From Chloroflexota bacterium (lineage in GTDB: Bacteria; Chloroflexota; Anaerolineae; Promineifilales; Promineifilaceae): DNA of 14,700 nucleotides. The notes beneath the pieces were generated by a model. It was not told where the DNA came from, did not search any database, and worked only from the letters and a program-made list of their open reading frames with translations. The translations under genes and the position numbers were made by a program. Of the stretch, positions 5,657-13,013 are shown one piece after another; position 1 is the first letter of the stretch, and each line of letters begins with the position of its first letter. The DNA lies in assembly GCA_008501785.1 (NCBI GenBank), contig QQUD01000297.1, forward strand, positions 1 to 14,700, given 5' to 3'.

Positions 5657-7081
5657 TTAACCCCGCATCACCTCATCCAACACATCTCCATCAGGACTCA
5701 GCAACTGCAATTGCAGCGGCATCTGCCCAATCGCGTGTGTCGAACAGCTCAAGCATGGGTCAAACGTGCGAATCACAGCCTCTACTCGGTTCAGCATCCC
5801 TTCTTCAATCTTTTCGCCTTGAATGAAATGCTTGGCAACCTGATAAACACCCTTATTCATCGCCATATTGTTATTACCCGTGGCGATGATCAGATTTGCC
5901 CAGGTAATCAACCCTTTGTTGTCAATTTTGTAATGATGTAGCAGCGTACCGCGAGGTGCTTCAGACATCCCCACACCTTCACGGCGGTTCGGTTCTGCCT
6001 TGGCACGCACATGATCACTGAGGATATGCGGGTGGTTGAGGAGTTCTTCAACGCGCTCAACGCAGTACAAAATCTCAATTAGTCGTGCATAATGGTTTTG
6101 GAAATTACTCAAAACCGCACCGCGTTGCAACATGCGGAACTCAGCCCATTCTTGATCGGCTAACGGAGTACCGCAGCGGTCAATGATGTTCATACGCGCT
6201 AAAGGACCCACACGGAACATGCCATTTTCATAACCCATTGGCTTGTAGTATGGTGATTTCAGGTACGAATCTGGTTCAACATACTCGGCAATGTAATCTT
6301 GATAATCACGTGGCTCAAGCCCATCAGCAACAATACGCCCTTGCGCATCGACAATACGAACCTTGCCGCCATACATTGACAACTCGCCCTTTTTATTGAC
6401 CAAACCCATGAAGTATGAAGGGAAATTGGCAAAGGTACGAATTTCTTCTTGATAAGAACCAAAAGTGGTTTTGTACCATTCCAAAGTCCGCATAATGCGT
6501 TTTTTCGCATCAGGAACCATGCTCAAGATTTCTGCATGATGCTCTTTTGATAGCGGGTTAGAAACGCCACCCGGTACCACCCAGGCTGGATGAATGCGCT
6601 TGCCGCCCAGCAGTTCAATAATTTGCTGTCCAAACGCCCGCAGTCGGATGCCGTCCTTCGCCAAATTGGGATGCTTGTTGGCAACACCAAAAATATGGCG
6701 CGTAGCCGGGTCCGAATCAAATCCCAACAGCAGGTCAGGTGACGAAAGATGGAAGAAGCTGAGCGCATGAGATTGGGCAATTTGCGCCAAATTCATGATA
6801 CGCCGCAAATCTTCAGCCGCTTCAGGAATATGCACGGCCAACAAATCATCGCCTGCTTTTGAAGAGGCAATCAGATGGCTAACCGGGCAAATGCCGCAGA
6901 TGCGGCCCGTCAAAGCAGGCATCTCATAAAATGAGCGGCCTTCCGTAAACTTTTCAAACCCACGGAATTGTGTCACGTGAAAACGTGCATCTTCAACATG
7001 GCCGTCATCCCCCAATAGTATGGTTATTTTGCTATGGCCCTCAATACGAGTGACCGGATCAATGGTAACAGTAGAACCCAT
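5657..7081 (-). CDS. hoxH: NAD-reducing [NiFe] hydrogenase large subunit HoxH
   Basis: HoxH holds the NiFe active site where H2 is split or formed in the cytoplasm. The protein has 474 residues. The N-terminal motif RICGIC gives active-site ligands Cys62 and Cys65; the C-terminal motif DPCLSCSTH gives Cys443, Cys446 and His449. The 25 residues after His449 form the extension removed by the maturation protease, consistent with the adjacent hoxW. Start: AAGGAG lies seven bases before the ATG at 7081, whereas the six-codon longer version has no such site. The motifs and gene company indicate the bidirectional, NAD-linked group 3d type rather than a membrane uptake enzyme; there is no exported partner. 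The gap to hoxY carries two octamer arrays, and a strong terminator follows the stop. Confidence 0.97.
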   Translation of the reverse strand: MGSTVTIDPVTRIEGHSKITILLGDDGHVEDARFHVTQFRGFEKFTEGRSFYEMPALTGRICGICPVSHLIASSKAGDDLLAVHIPEAAEDLRRIMNLAQIAQSHALSFFHLSSPDLLLGFDSDPATRHIFGVANKHPNLAKDGIRLRAFGQQIIELLGGKRIHPAWVVPGGVSNPLSKEHHAEILSMVPDAKKRIMRTLEWYKTTFGSYQEEIRTFANFPSYFMGLVNKKGELSMYGGKVRIVDAQGRIVADGLEPRDYQDYIAEYVEPDSYLKSPYYKPMGYENGMFRVGPLARMNIIDRCGTPLADQEWAEFRMLQRGAVLSNFQNHYARLIEILYCVERVEELLNHPHILSDHVRAKAEPNRREGVGMSEAPRGTLLHHYKIDNKGLITWANLIIATGNNNMAMNKGVYQVAKHFIQGEKIEEGMLNRVEAVIRTFDPCLSCSTHAIGQMPLQLQLLSPDGDVLDEVMRG

Positions 7082-7100
7082 TGTTAATCTCCTTGGCAAA

Positions 7101-7139
7101 AGCTAGTCAGCTAGTCAGCCAGTCCGCTAGTCAGCTAAG
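7101..7139. repeat. Octamer array (unit AGCTAGTC) in the hoxY-hoxH gap
   Basis: Units AGCTAGTC, AGCTAGTC, AGCCAGTC, CGCTAGTC and a partial AGCTA run in tandem from 7101. They lie just upstream of the hoxH ribosome binding site. Confidence 0.8.
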
Positions 7140-7155
7140 AAATCCAATTCCTTTT

Positions 7156-7190
7156 GCTGAAATGCTGAAGTGCTGAAATGCTGAAATGCT
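7156..7190. repeat. Octamer array (unit GCTGAAAT) directly after the hoxY stop
   Basis: Units GCTGAAAT, GCTGAAGT, GCTGAAAT, GCTGAAAT and a partial GCT end at 7190, immediately next to the hoxY stop codon at 7191-7193. It is a different 8-bp word from the neighbouring array and is separated from it by 16 bases. Confidence 0.85.
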
Positions 7191-7727
7191 CTATGCTCCA
7201 AAATGCGTTTTCCCTTGCAAGTCAGGGGTACGGCCAGCCAATAATTCTGTCAAGGCATAAAAGATGGTGTCAGCATGTGGCGGACAGCCAGGAACAAACA
7301 CATCGACATCCACAACCTGATGCACCGGCACAGATTGTTTTCGCAGTGGTGGAATAACCTTCACTGGAATATGCTGGTTTGCATCAGCATTTTCGATATA
7401 GGAACGTTCCATAATATCTTTTACTTTGAATGGATTTCGCATACCCGGTACGTTTGCCGTGACGGCACAATCTCCGAGTGACACCAATATTTTAGTGTGT
7501 TTGCGCACCTTTTGGATTTTTTCGTAATCTTCTTCGCTGCTAACTGCGCCTTCAATCAAGGTGATGTCTACCATATCTGGAAAATCTTTCGGATCAACCA
7601 GTGGACTGTAAACCAGGTCAGCCAATTTGGCGACCTCAAGCAGTCGTTCATCAATATCTAAAAAGGACATATGGCAGCCTGAGCAACCATCAATCCAAAC
7701 TGTGGCTAATTTTGCTTTTTTACTCAC
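7191..7727 (-). CDS. hoxY: NAD-reducing [NiFe] hydrogenase small subunit HoxY
   Basis: HoxY carries the proximal [4Fe-4S] cluster that passes electrons between HoxH and the diaphorase. The 178-residue protein has the expected four ligands: Cys15 and Cys18 in GCSGCHMS, Cys87 in GDCAVT, and Cys148 in PGCPPHAD. It has no Tat signal, matching a cytoplasmic enzyme. The start is a GTG at 7727 that shares one base with the hoxU stop codon, with GGGAGGG six bases upstream; a longer ATG-initiated frame upstream overlaps hoxU and lacks family similarity. Translational coupling to hoxU is likely. The stop abuts an octamer array. Confidence 0.95.
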   Translation of the reverse strand: MSKKAKLATVWIDGCSGCHMSFLDIDERLLEVAKLADLVYSPLVDPKDFPDMVDITLIEGAVSSEEDYEKIQKVRKHTKILVSLGDCAVTANVPGMRNPFKVKDIMERSYIENADANQHIPVKVIPPLRKQSVPVHQVVDVDVFVPGCPPHADTIFYALTELLAGRTPDLQGKTHFGA

Positions 7728-8449
7728 TATCGACCCTCCCGCATGATTTGTAGATAGGGCAGGAATTCGCGTTTCTTGGTCATTTCGCCCGTTGATTTTC
7801 CTTTCCCGACCAAAGCACCGGTTGGGCAGACTTGAACACATTTGCCACAGCTTGTACAGCTATCTGAGTCACCCCAAGGCTGGTTCAAATCAGCAACAAT
7901 GTGTGACTCCACACCGCGTCCCATCAGGTCCCAGGTATGTGCACCTTCAACCTCATCACATACCCGCACGCAGCGTGTACATTTTATGCAGCGATTGTAG
8001 TCGAGGAGGAAAAATCTATGGGATGCGTCGATTGGCAGCACCGGATTCAAATATGGCACATCGATATGTGTCATGCCCAAATCTTCCGCCATATCTTGCA
8101 GCTCACAGTGTCCATTGGAAACACAAACTGAGCATACATGGTTCCCTTCGGAAAAGAGCATATCAAGAATCATGCGCCGATATTTATCAATGCGTTCGGA
8201 TCGGGTAGATACTTCCATGCCTTCACGAGCGTAGGTCATGCAGGCTGGCAGCAGTTTGTCTGTGCCTTTAACTTCAACAATACACATGCGGCACGATCCG
8301 ACATTGCTCAATCCTTCAATGTGGCACAGGGTAGGAATGTTGATCCCATTTTCTTCAGCCAACTCAAGAATGGTTTCGTCTTCACGCGCACCGACGTCCT
8401 GACCGTCGATTTTTAATGTTTTGATACTTACTTTTGAACGCCGTCTCAT
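7727..8449 (-). CDS. hoxU: Hydrogenase diaphorase iron-sulfur subunit HoxU
   Basis: HoxU is the NuoG-like electron relay between HoxF and HoxY. Its 240 residues show, in order, a ferredoxin-type [2Fe-2S] domain ([17 protein letters not shown] with a later LLPACMT), a His/Cys3 cluster region ([15 protein letters not shown]), and two [4Fe-4S] motifs ([11 protein letters not shown] and [14 protein letters not shown]). This cluster content matches HoxU and the N-terminal part of complex I NuoG. The ATG at 8449 overlaps the hoxF stop by four bases (ATGA) and is preceded by GGAGGTG, so coupled translation is expected. The end overlaps the hoxY start by one base. Confidence 0.96.
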   Translation of the reverse strand: MRRRSKVSIKTLKIDGQDVGAREDETILELAEENGINIPTLCHIEGLSNVGSCRMCIVEVKGTDKLLPACMTYAREGMEVSTRSERIDKYRRMILDMLFSEGNHVCSVCVSNGHCELQDMAEDLGMTHIDVPYLNPVLPIDASHRFFLLDYNRCIKCTRCVRVCDEVEGAHTWDLMGRGVESHIVADLNQPWGDSDSCTSCGKCVQVCPTGALVGKGKSTGEMTKKREFLPYLQIMREGR

Positions 8450-10113
8450 GCTGGCACCTCCTCAACTGTTTCTGGCAGGCCTGCGCCATTCGCATCTACA
8501 ATTTTTTCCATATATTCATGGCGGAAGTAGCGCAATGTGCTTACGACTGGATTGGGTGCTGTTTGACCTAAACCACATAAGCTGGTTTCGCTTACCATCT
8601 CGCAAAGTGACTCGAGCAGCGCCAGGTCTTTCATTGTGCCTTCCCCGTTGTAGATTTTGTCGAGCAGATTGTGCATGTGTACGGTGCCAACTCGACAGGG
8701 AATGCATTTACCGCATGATTCAGTCATGCAGAATTCCATGAAATATTTTGCAACATCGATCATGGAAGAGGTTTCATCCATGATGATCATGCCACCTGAC
8801 CCCATAATTGAGCCGAGTTCTCTCAGAGATTCATAGTCAACAGGGGTATCCATCAGCTCATTTGGTATACACCCGCCGGAAGGACCGCCCGTTTGCACTG
8901 CTTTGACAGGTAGGCCACCAGGAACACCGCCACCAATGTCGTGAATGATTTCGTTGAGTTTGATGCCCATCGGTACTTCAATGAGACCGGTGTTGGTAAT
9001 GCTGCCTGCCAAAGCAAACACTTTGGTGCCTTTGCTTTTTTCGGAGCCAATGCCCGCATACCATGCGCCACCGTTACGAATAATGGGTGCAATATTTGCG
9101 AATGTTTCAACATTGTTGATGAGGGTTGGCTCGCCAAAAAGCCCCATTTCTGCTGGATAGGGTGGTCTTGGACGCGGGGAGCCACGCTTCCCTTCGATAC
9201 TGTTGATGAGTGCGGTTTCTTCACCGCAAACGAATGCACCTGCTCCTAATCGAATCTCGATATTGAAGTTAAAGGTGGTTTCACAAATGCCGGAGCCGAG
9301 GAAACCGTTGCGTCGCGCTTGCCGAATAGCAAGTTTGAGCCGCTGGACGGCCAGCGGGTATTCACCACGTACATAGATGTAGCCTTTGTTGGCTCCAATG
9401 GCATACGCGGCAATGGCCATCCCTTCTAAAATGCGGTGGGGATCGCTTTCGAGGACGCTACGGTCCATGAATGCACCTGGATCGCCTTCATCTGCGTTAC
9501 AGATGACGTATTTGTCTGGGCCTTCGGCTTTGGCAACCGTTGTCCATTTGAGACCTGTAGGGTAGCCACCCCCACCACGACCACGCAGACCGCTGGTGAC
9601 GATTTCGTCGATGACGTCATTGGGTCTCATTTCGGTAACGGCCGTTGTTAAACCCAAATATCCATCTACCGCAATATATTCTTGAATGCGTTCTGGATCA
9701 ATCAAACCACTGTTTTCAAGCACAATCTTGGTTTGACGGGCAAAAAATGGTACGTCCGTTGGGCAAACGAGCCGCTTAACCGGTTTCTTGTCCAAGGATG
9801 TGATTACTTCTTCGCTATCTTCTGGTGCGACAGTTTGGTACATCATCTCGGTGACTTTCGATGTATCTTTGTCGTCTCGCGTTTCCACAGCGACCAAGGG
9901 GCCTTGAGAGCACAGTCCTAAACAGCCAACACCTTTGACCTTGCAATGTCCTTCTATTCCTTTTTCTTTTACCACTTCGTCCATGGTTTCTTTAACGACA
10001 TCGCTCTGGGTTGAAAGGCAGCCTGCTGCTAAACACACTTTAACTGTGTGTTTATATTGTTGTGCATCTTCTTTTTCTTTTTCTGCAATCTCTTCTAACT
10101 TTTCAAACATCAT
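8446..10113 (-). CDS. hoxF: Hydrogenase diaphorase NADH-binding FMN subunit HoxF
   Basis: HoxF is the NuoF-like subunit that exchanges hydride with NAD(P)H through FMN. With the chosen start it has 555 residues. An N-terminal thioredoxin-like [2Fe-2S] domain has ligands Cys27, Cys32, Cys64 and Cys68. The FMN/NADH region follows, with [15 protein letters not shown] (about 176-190) and [16 protein letters not shown] (about 300). Then come the SLBB-like part and the C-terminal [4Fe-4S] domain with [12 protein letters not shown] and SLCGLG. The ATG at 10113 overlaps the hoxE stop (ATGA); a GTG five codons upstream has a purine-rich site too close to it. hoxU overlaps the end by four bases. It holds one ACGGCCGT palindrome near 9640. 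Confidence 0.96.
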   Translation of the reverse strand: MMFEKLEEIAEKEKEDAQQYKHTVKVCLAAGCLSTQSDVVKETMDEVVKEKGIEGHCKVKGVGCLGLCSQGPLVAVETRDDKDTSKVTEMMYQTVAPEDSEEVITSLDKKPVKRLVCPTDVPFFARQTKIVLENSGLIDPERIQEYIAVDGYLGLTTAVTEMRPNDVIDEIVTSGLRGRGGGGYPTGLKWTTVAKAEGPDKYVICNADEGDPGAFMDRSVLESDPHRILEGMAIAAYAIGANKGYIYVRGEYPLAVQRLKLAIRQARRNGFLGSGICETTFNFNIEIRLGAGAFVCGEETALINSIEGKRGSPRPRPPYPAEMGLFGEPTLINNVETFANIAPIIRNGGAWYAGIGSEKSKGTKVFALAGSITNTGLIEVPMGIKLNEIIHDIGGGVPGGLPVKAVQTGGPSGGCIPNELMDTPVDYESLRELGSIMGSGGMIIMDETSSMIDVAKYFMEFCMTESCGKCIPCRVGTVHMHNLLDKIYNGEGTMKDLALLESLCEMVSETSLCGLGQTAPNPVVSTLRYFRHEYMEKIVDANGAGLPETVEEVPA

Positions 10114-10613
10114 GCGTCGTCGCCCCACTCTCCGAGTTTGTTGGTAACGCCTTCGGATGAAAGTTTTCCGAGAACTTCACCATCAAAAACGGCAACTGGA
10201 GCCAACCCGCAAGACCCGACGCACCGAGCGGTCATCAGTGAGATTTTTCCATCTTCTGTTGTTTCGCCAGGTTTGATTTCAAAAAGATCTTCAATCGCTT
10301 GTAAGATAGCGGGAATGCCCTTAATGTAGCAGGCCGTACCTGTACACAATACACAGGAATGATCGCCCGCTGGTTTCAGGCTAAATAAATGATAAAACGT
10401 GGATACCCCATAAACTTGACTGAGGGGAACCCGTAGTGAACTGGCTACAAAGCGTAGGGACTCTTCATCTAAAAATCCAAATGATTCCTGTACGGTGTGC
10501 AGTGTTTCAATTAAAGCGTGCCGTTCAAACCCGTTGCGACGCATTGTGGCTTGAACGATGCGCCACCGCTTGTCGTCTGACGGTGGGGCAATGGTCTTAT
10601 TTTTTATTGACAT
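10110..10613 (-). CDS. hoxE: Hydrogenase diaphorase [2Fe-2S] subunit HoxE
   Basis: HoxE is the NuoE-like thioredoxin-fold ferredoxin found in the five-subunit HoxEFUYH enzymes. The 167-residue protein has the ligand spacing CTGTAC and CVGSC, giving Cys90, Cys95, Cys131 and Cys135, and the conserved [14 protein letters not shown] segment. The ATG at 10613 is chosen because GGAGG lies five bases upstream; a 15-codon extension to 10658 lacks a site and the extra residues look non-conserved. It is the first gene of the structural operon. The 161-base gap to hypA contains four iterons, so this is probably the main regulated promoter region. The presence of hoxE separates this locus from the HoxE-lacking form of the NAD-reducing hydrogenases. 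Confidence 0.95.
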   Translation of the reverse strand: MSIKNKTIAPPSDDKRWRIVQATMRRNGFERHALIETLHTVQESFGFLDEESLRFVASSLRVPLSQVYGVSTFYHLFSLKPAGDHSCVLCTGTACYIKGIPAILQAIEDLFEIKPGETTEDGKISLMTARCVGSCGLAPVAVFDGEVLGKLSSEGVTNKLGEWGDDA

Positions 10614-10667
10614 ATTCACCTCCAATGACTGGGGAACTTTAACAAAATGGGTATGCATGGGATAAGT

Positions 10668-10738
10668 GACAATGATCCTACATTTAGGGTGACAATGATA
10701 TGATTTTTGATAACGATTACAGTGTTGAAGACAACGAT
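10668..10738. promoter_or_regulatory. Four GAYAAYGAT iterons upstream of hoxE
   Basis: GACAATGAT (10668-10676), GACAATGAT (10691-10699), GATAACGAT (10709-10717) and GACAACGAT (10730-10738) lie in the same orientation. Their starts are 23, 18 and 21 bases apart, close to two helical turns each. The first two extend to the 11-mer GTGACAATGAT. Such phased direct repeats in front of a metabolic operon look like binding sites for a transcription factor. I cannot name the regulator. Confidence 0.55.
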
Positions 10739-10769
10739 GTATTTAATGTTGCCTGGAATCAATGCTATC

Positions 10770-10783
10770 TTTGATTAATCAAA
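10770..10783. promoter_or_regulatory. Palindrome TTTGATTAATCAAA at the hypA stop codon
   Basis: A 14-bp perfect palindrome is centred on the hypA stop. Its half-site TTGAT resembles the FNR/CRP-family half-site, but the spacing is two bases rather than four, so a normal FNR site is unlikely. Confidence 0.3.
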
Positions 10784-11122
10784 TGAAATTTCGATTCGAT
10801 CAAGGTAAAATTCGTTGCCACTTTGAACTTTGACACGACTACTGTCACAATTTGGACATGTTGCTAATTCACCGGTGAGTTTGTAACTTTCGTTGCAGTC
10901 GAGGCAAAGTAATTGTGCAGGGATGCGATCAAAATGGAGTGTTGACCCTTCACATAGGGTGCCACTACTAATGGTATCCCAATAAAACTGTACCGAATCA
11001 TCGACGATTGAGGATAATGCACCAATGACAAGGTACAAATCCGTAATTTTTGTTGCGTTTGCATCTTCGCCATGTCGGGATGCAATTTCAAGAATGTTGG
11101 CAGTTACGGATAGCTCATGCAT
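10775..11122 (-). CDS. hypA: Hydrogenase nickel metallochaperone HypA
   Basis: HypA binds nickel through its N-terminal Met-His-Glu motif and hands it, with HypB, to the large subunit. The 115-residue protein starts MHELSVTANILEIA, where His2 is the nickel ligand, and contains the zinc-binding pair LLCLDC and CPNC (Cys73, Cys76, Cys89, Cys92). An in-frame extension to 11185 is rejected because it buries His2. No Shine-Dalgarno precedes the ATG at 11122; instead a good promoter ends six bases upstream, which predicts a leaderless mRNA. Separation from hypB, with the structural genes in between, is a rearranged order, but the maturation set needed by the locus is complete apart from the cut-off end of hypE. 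Confidence 0.96.
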   Translation of the reverse strand: MHELSVTANILEIASRHGEDANATKITDLYLVIGALSSIVDDSVQFYWDTISSGTLCEGSTLHFDRIPAQLLCLDCNESYKLTGELATCPNCDSSRVKVQSGNEFYLDRIEISFD

Positions 11123-11128
11123 TGCGTA

Positions 11129-11157
11129 ATCATAGCGGGTAATGTGGAAATCGTAAA
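11129..11157 (-). promoter_or_regulatory. Candidate hypA promoter giving a leaderless transcript
   Basis: On the minus strand TTTACG (11157-11152) and TATGAT (11134-11129) are separated by exactly 17 bases; they match sigma-70 consensus at 4 and 5 of 6 positions. A start seven bases after the -10 falls on the A of the hypA ATG at 11122. Confidence 0.55.
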
Positions 11158-11186
11158 GTAGGAAATATTTACTGAGGGTGAGCATT

Positions 11187-11224
11187 AAAAAATGGACCAG
11201 TTTTCCGAAACTGGTCCATTTTTT
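11187..11224 (-). terminator. Strong bidirectional intrinsic terminator after the methyltransferase gene
   Basis: Two 17-base arms (11187-11203 and 11208-11224) are perfect complements around the loop TCCG. The GC-containing core TGGACCAG is flanked by six A on the left and six T on the right, so it can work in either direction. It lies two bases beyond the methyltransferase stop and insulates hypA from upstream transcription. Confidence 0.92.
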
Positions 11225-11226
11225 AC

Positions 11227-12069
11227 CTATGCTATTTTGTGTGCGACAACGGCCGTTTCCAACGCCCCCTCCTCGTAAGGTGTACCAGCAATATCCGAAT
11301 AGCGTTCATCAATATAAAATCCTTGCGCTTCAAACTCTGCTTTCAGAACATCCATGCTGAAATATTGCAGCCAATTATAGATTTCACGTGTGCGTGTTGC
11401 TTCAAAGAGTGTGTATTTGTCTAACACGACCTTCTCTAAATCGTATTTAAAGGTGTTCAGAAATCCGTAATAATCGTTGCCTGACCAAAAACCGTTTTGC
11501 AACATGTGTTCGTAAGTTGAAATTTCTTCCCTCTGTGCAAATGCTTCCAGCGAAAATACATCAAGCACAAGTCGGCCATTATCTTCCAGAAGTCCATGAA
11601 ACTTATGCAAAAGACTGCTTCGTTGTGCCGGACTGAGGGCACAATAATCACACCAGATCATGGTGATTAGATCAAACTTTTGATCGCTCTTGAATGTCAA
11701 ATAATTTTGCAATATGTAGGTGACATTGAGATTTTTGTTAACGGCCGTTTCCCGCGCATACCGCAAAGAATTCTCGGAAAAATCAATGCCAGTTACTGAT
11801 GCGCCAATTTCCGCAAACCGGCTCGTGTACAATCCTGGTCCACAGCCAAAGTCACATATTTTACTATCACTGTTCAGATTGAATTTGGCAACTATCCAAT
11901 CGACAGATTTTTCAATAAAATCTAGCTTTCTTGAAGCGGCATCAGTGCTTTGGTCTAGATGATACGCAAGCATTTGTTCGGCAGTATGGCTATCTGTCCA
12001 CAATTCGTCTGCTGTATAGACCGAAAATGGTTCGGGTCGTTGATTGATTTTTTTTACTGTTTCAAACAT
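11227..12069 (-). CDS. Class I SAM-dependent methyltransferase, substrate unknown
   Basis: The 280-residue protein has a Rossmann-fold methyltransferase domain. Motif I is ICDFGCGPGLYTSRFAE (about residues 90-106) with the acidic end of strand 2 in VTGIDFS; motif post-II is near FDLITMIWCDYCAL; and LLEDNGRLVLDVFS matches motif III. The N-terminal helical part (VYTADELWTDSHTAEQM) resembles small-molecule methyltransferases annotated generically in many genomes. Substrate cannot be deduced. AAGGA lies six bases before the ATG at 12069. It is cut off from hypA by a strong terminator, so it is not part of the hydrogenase unit. A 100-base leader separates it from a candidate 19-codon ORF. It contains two copies of ACGGCCGT. 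Confidence 0.85.
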   Translation of the reverse strand: MFETVKKINQRPEPFSVYTADELWTDSHTAEQMLAYHLDQSTDAASRKLDFIEKSVDWIVAKFNLNSDSKICDFGCGPGLYTSRFAEIGASVTGIDFSENSLRYARETAVNKNLNVTYILQNYLTFKSDQKFDLITMIWCDYCALSPAQRSSLLHKFHGLLEDNGRLVLDVFSLEAFAQREEISTYEHMLQNGFWSGNDYYGFLNTFKYDLEKVVLDKYTLFEATRTREIYNWLQYFSMDVLKAEFEAQGFYIDERYSDIAGTPYEEGALETAVVAHKIA

Positions 12070-12169
12070 GTCATGTCCTTAAATATTATCAAACTGCGTT
12101 TATTGCAGCGCAGGTTTGCTTGGATTATTATTTAAAAATCAGTGACAATTTGTTTGAAGGAAGGGGATT

Positions 12170-12229
12170 TTAACTTCGTTCAGCAATTGCCCTGATGTGA
12201 GGATTATTATGTTTGGTATTAAATTTCAT
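12170..12229 (-). CDS. Candidate 19-residue peptide or leader peptide upstream of the methyltransferase
   Basis: This short frame encodes MKFNTKHNNPHIRAIAERS and then TAA. Support is regulatory rather than compositional. AAGGAGGA lies seven bases before its ATG, the best ribosome binding site in this region, and a promoter-like sequence with a perfect TATAAT lies about 60 bases upstream. A small hairpin (TTCGC/GCGAA, 12245-12258) precedes the ribosome binding site. It has no cysteine and no signal sequence. It could be a leader peptide for the methyltransferase, a precursor peptide modified by it, or chance. I recognise no family. A 41-codon frame on the opposite strand overlaps it. Confidence 0.4.
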   Translation of the reverse strand: MKFNTKHNNPHIRAIAERS

Positions 12230-12285
12230 TGTATCTTCCTCCTTTTCGCAATCGCGAATCATATTTTTTTGATTAGAACTTTGGA

Positions 12286-12312
12286 ATTATATAGGAAAAC
12301 GGCCGTTTTCAA
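12286..12312 (-). promoter_or_regulatory. Candidate promoter with palindrome AAAACGGCCGTTTT in its spacer
   Basis: On the minus strand TTGAAA (12312-12307) and the perfect TATAAT (12291-12286) are 15 bases apart. The palindrome at 12296-12309 fills the spacer and is extended by one more pair to 16 bp. The downstream genes would be the 19-codon frame and the methyltransferase. Its layout nearly duplicates the sequence upstream of hypB. Confidence 0.5.
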
Positions 12313-12361
12313 CACAAAAAAACCCCTTTGCTGAATCTGGAACAGCCAGTATGATTTCTCT

Positions 12362-12995
12362 ATGTCTCACCTTATTCAATATCCCATTGGCGCGAAGATC
12401 ACACTAGCCGATTTAGAGGGAGATATATATCCGTTGTTGCACCGGCTGCGAGTGCAAGAGCCAGTTTCTTGGGTTCCGGTACTCAAATCATGGCTGGTCA
12501 CGAACCGTGATCTGGCTATTAAAGTGATGCGTGATGCCCAAATGGCGGTAAAAACAATGATTGCTGCGTTGGGGTTAGAAGCGTCTTTAGTAACGGCCGT
12601 ACTCGCCTGGTACGATACCATTGTTGATGCAGTTACAGAGGTGACGACTGGAGAGCCGGTTAGCCCAGAAGGACGCGCTGCCTTTGCCGTACTGCGCGAA
12701 ACTCTGCTGCCAAACGCGATCCAGAGACTTTTCCGAATCCTGATCATTTTGACCCGCTGCGAGCAAACCTGCGCTCCCATGTTACATTTGCGCAAGGACC
12801 ACATGTTTGCCTGGGGTTACATTGGCCCGTCTGGAAGCCCAGCTTGCATTGGAACAGATAATCGTGCGTCTGCCAGCGCTTCAGTTAGAAAAAACAAGGA
12901 AAGCAGCATTGGCAGCTCAACCACAAGGGCTTGTATTTCGCAAACCAGAGGCATTGCATGTCGTTTGGTACTCTATGCCAACGGTGCGACATTAA
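12362..12995 (+). pseudogene. Cytochrome P450 relic with internal deletions and frameshifts
   Basis: Pieces of a bacterial P450 can be followed through three frames. The first frame gives the N-terminus (ITLADLEGDIYPLLHRLR, then EPVSWVPVLKSWLV), reaches VMRDA, and jumps to VLAWYDTIVDAVTEVTTGE. About 100 residues expected between these are missing, an in-frame deletion. Near 12700 the frame changes and the I-helix and ExxR region is absent; the sequence resumes as AKRDPETFPNPDHFDPLR. The heme-ligand motif FAQGPHVCLG is intact at 12787-12816. A one-base loss in the following G-run moves to the third frame, which carries TLARLEAQLALEQI and a normal C-terminus ending at the stop at 12993-12995. 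Without the I-helix and ExxR it cannot be an active enzyme. Lengths missing are estimated from the family's usual size of about 400 residues. Confidence 0.85.
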
Positions 12996-13013
12996 ATCTA
13001 AAAGCACAATTTG

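Noticed and set aside
5327..5941. 204-codon plus-strand open frame
   Set aside because: It lies antisense to hoxW and the end of hoxH, both supported by strong family motifs, and its translation shows no recognisable domain.
10770..10783. FNR-type anaerobic regulator site
   Set aside because: The half-sites TTGAT and ATCAA are separated by two bases instead of four and overlap the hypA stop codon; kept only as a low-confidence palindrome.
12209..12334. 41-codon plus-strand frame, partly hydrophobic, with GAGG six bases upstream
   Set aside because: It overlaps the candidate 19-codon gene and the promoter-like sequence on the other strand, has a weaker ribosome site, and its hydrophobicity follows from A/T-rich sequence. 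It remains a competitor and cannot be fully excluded.
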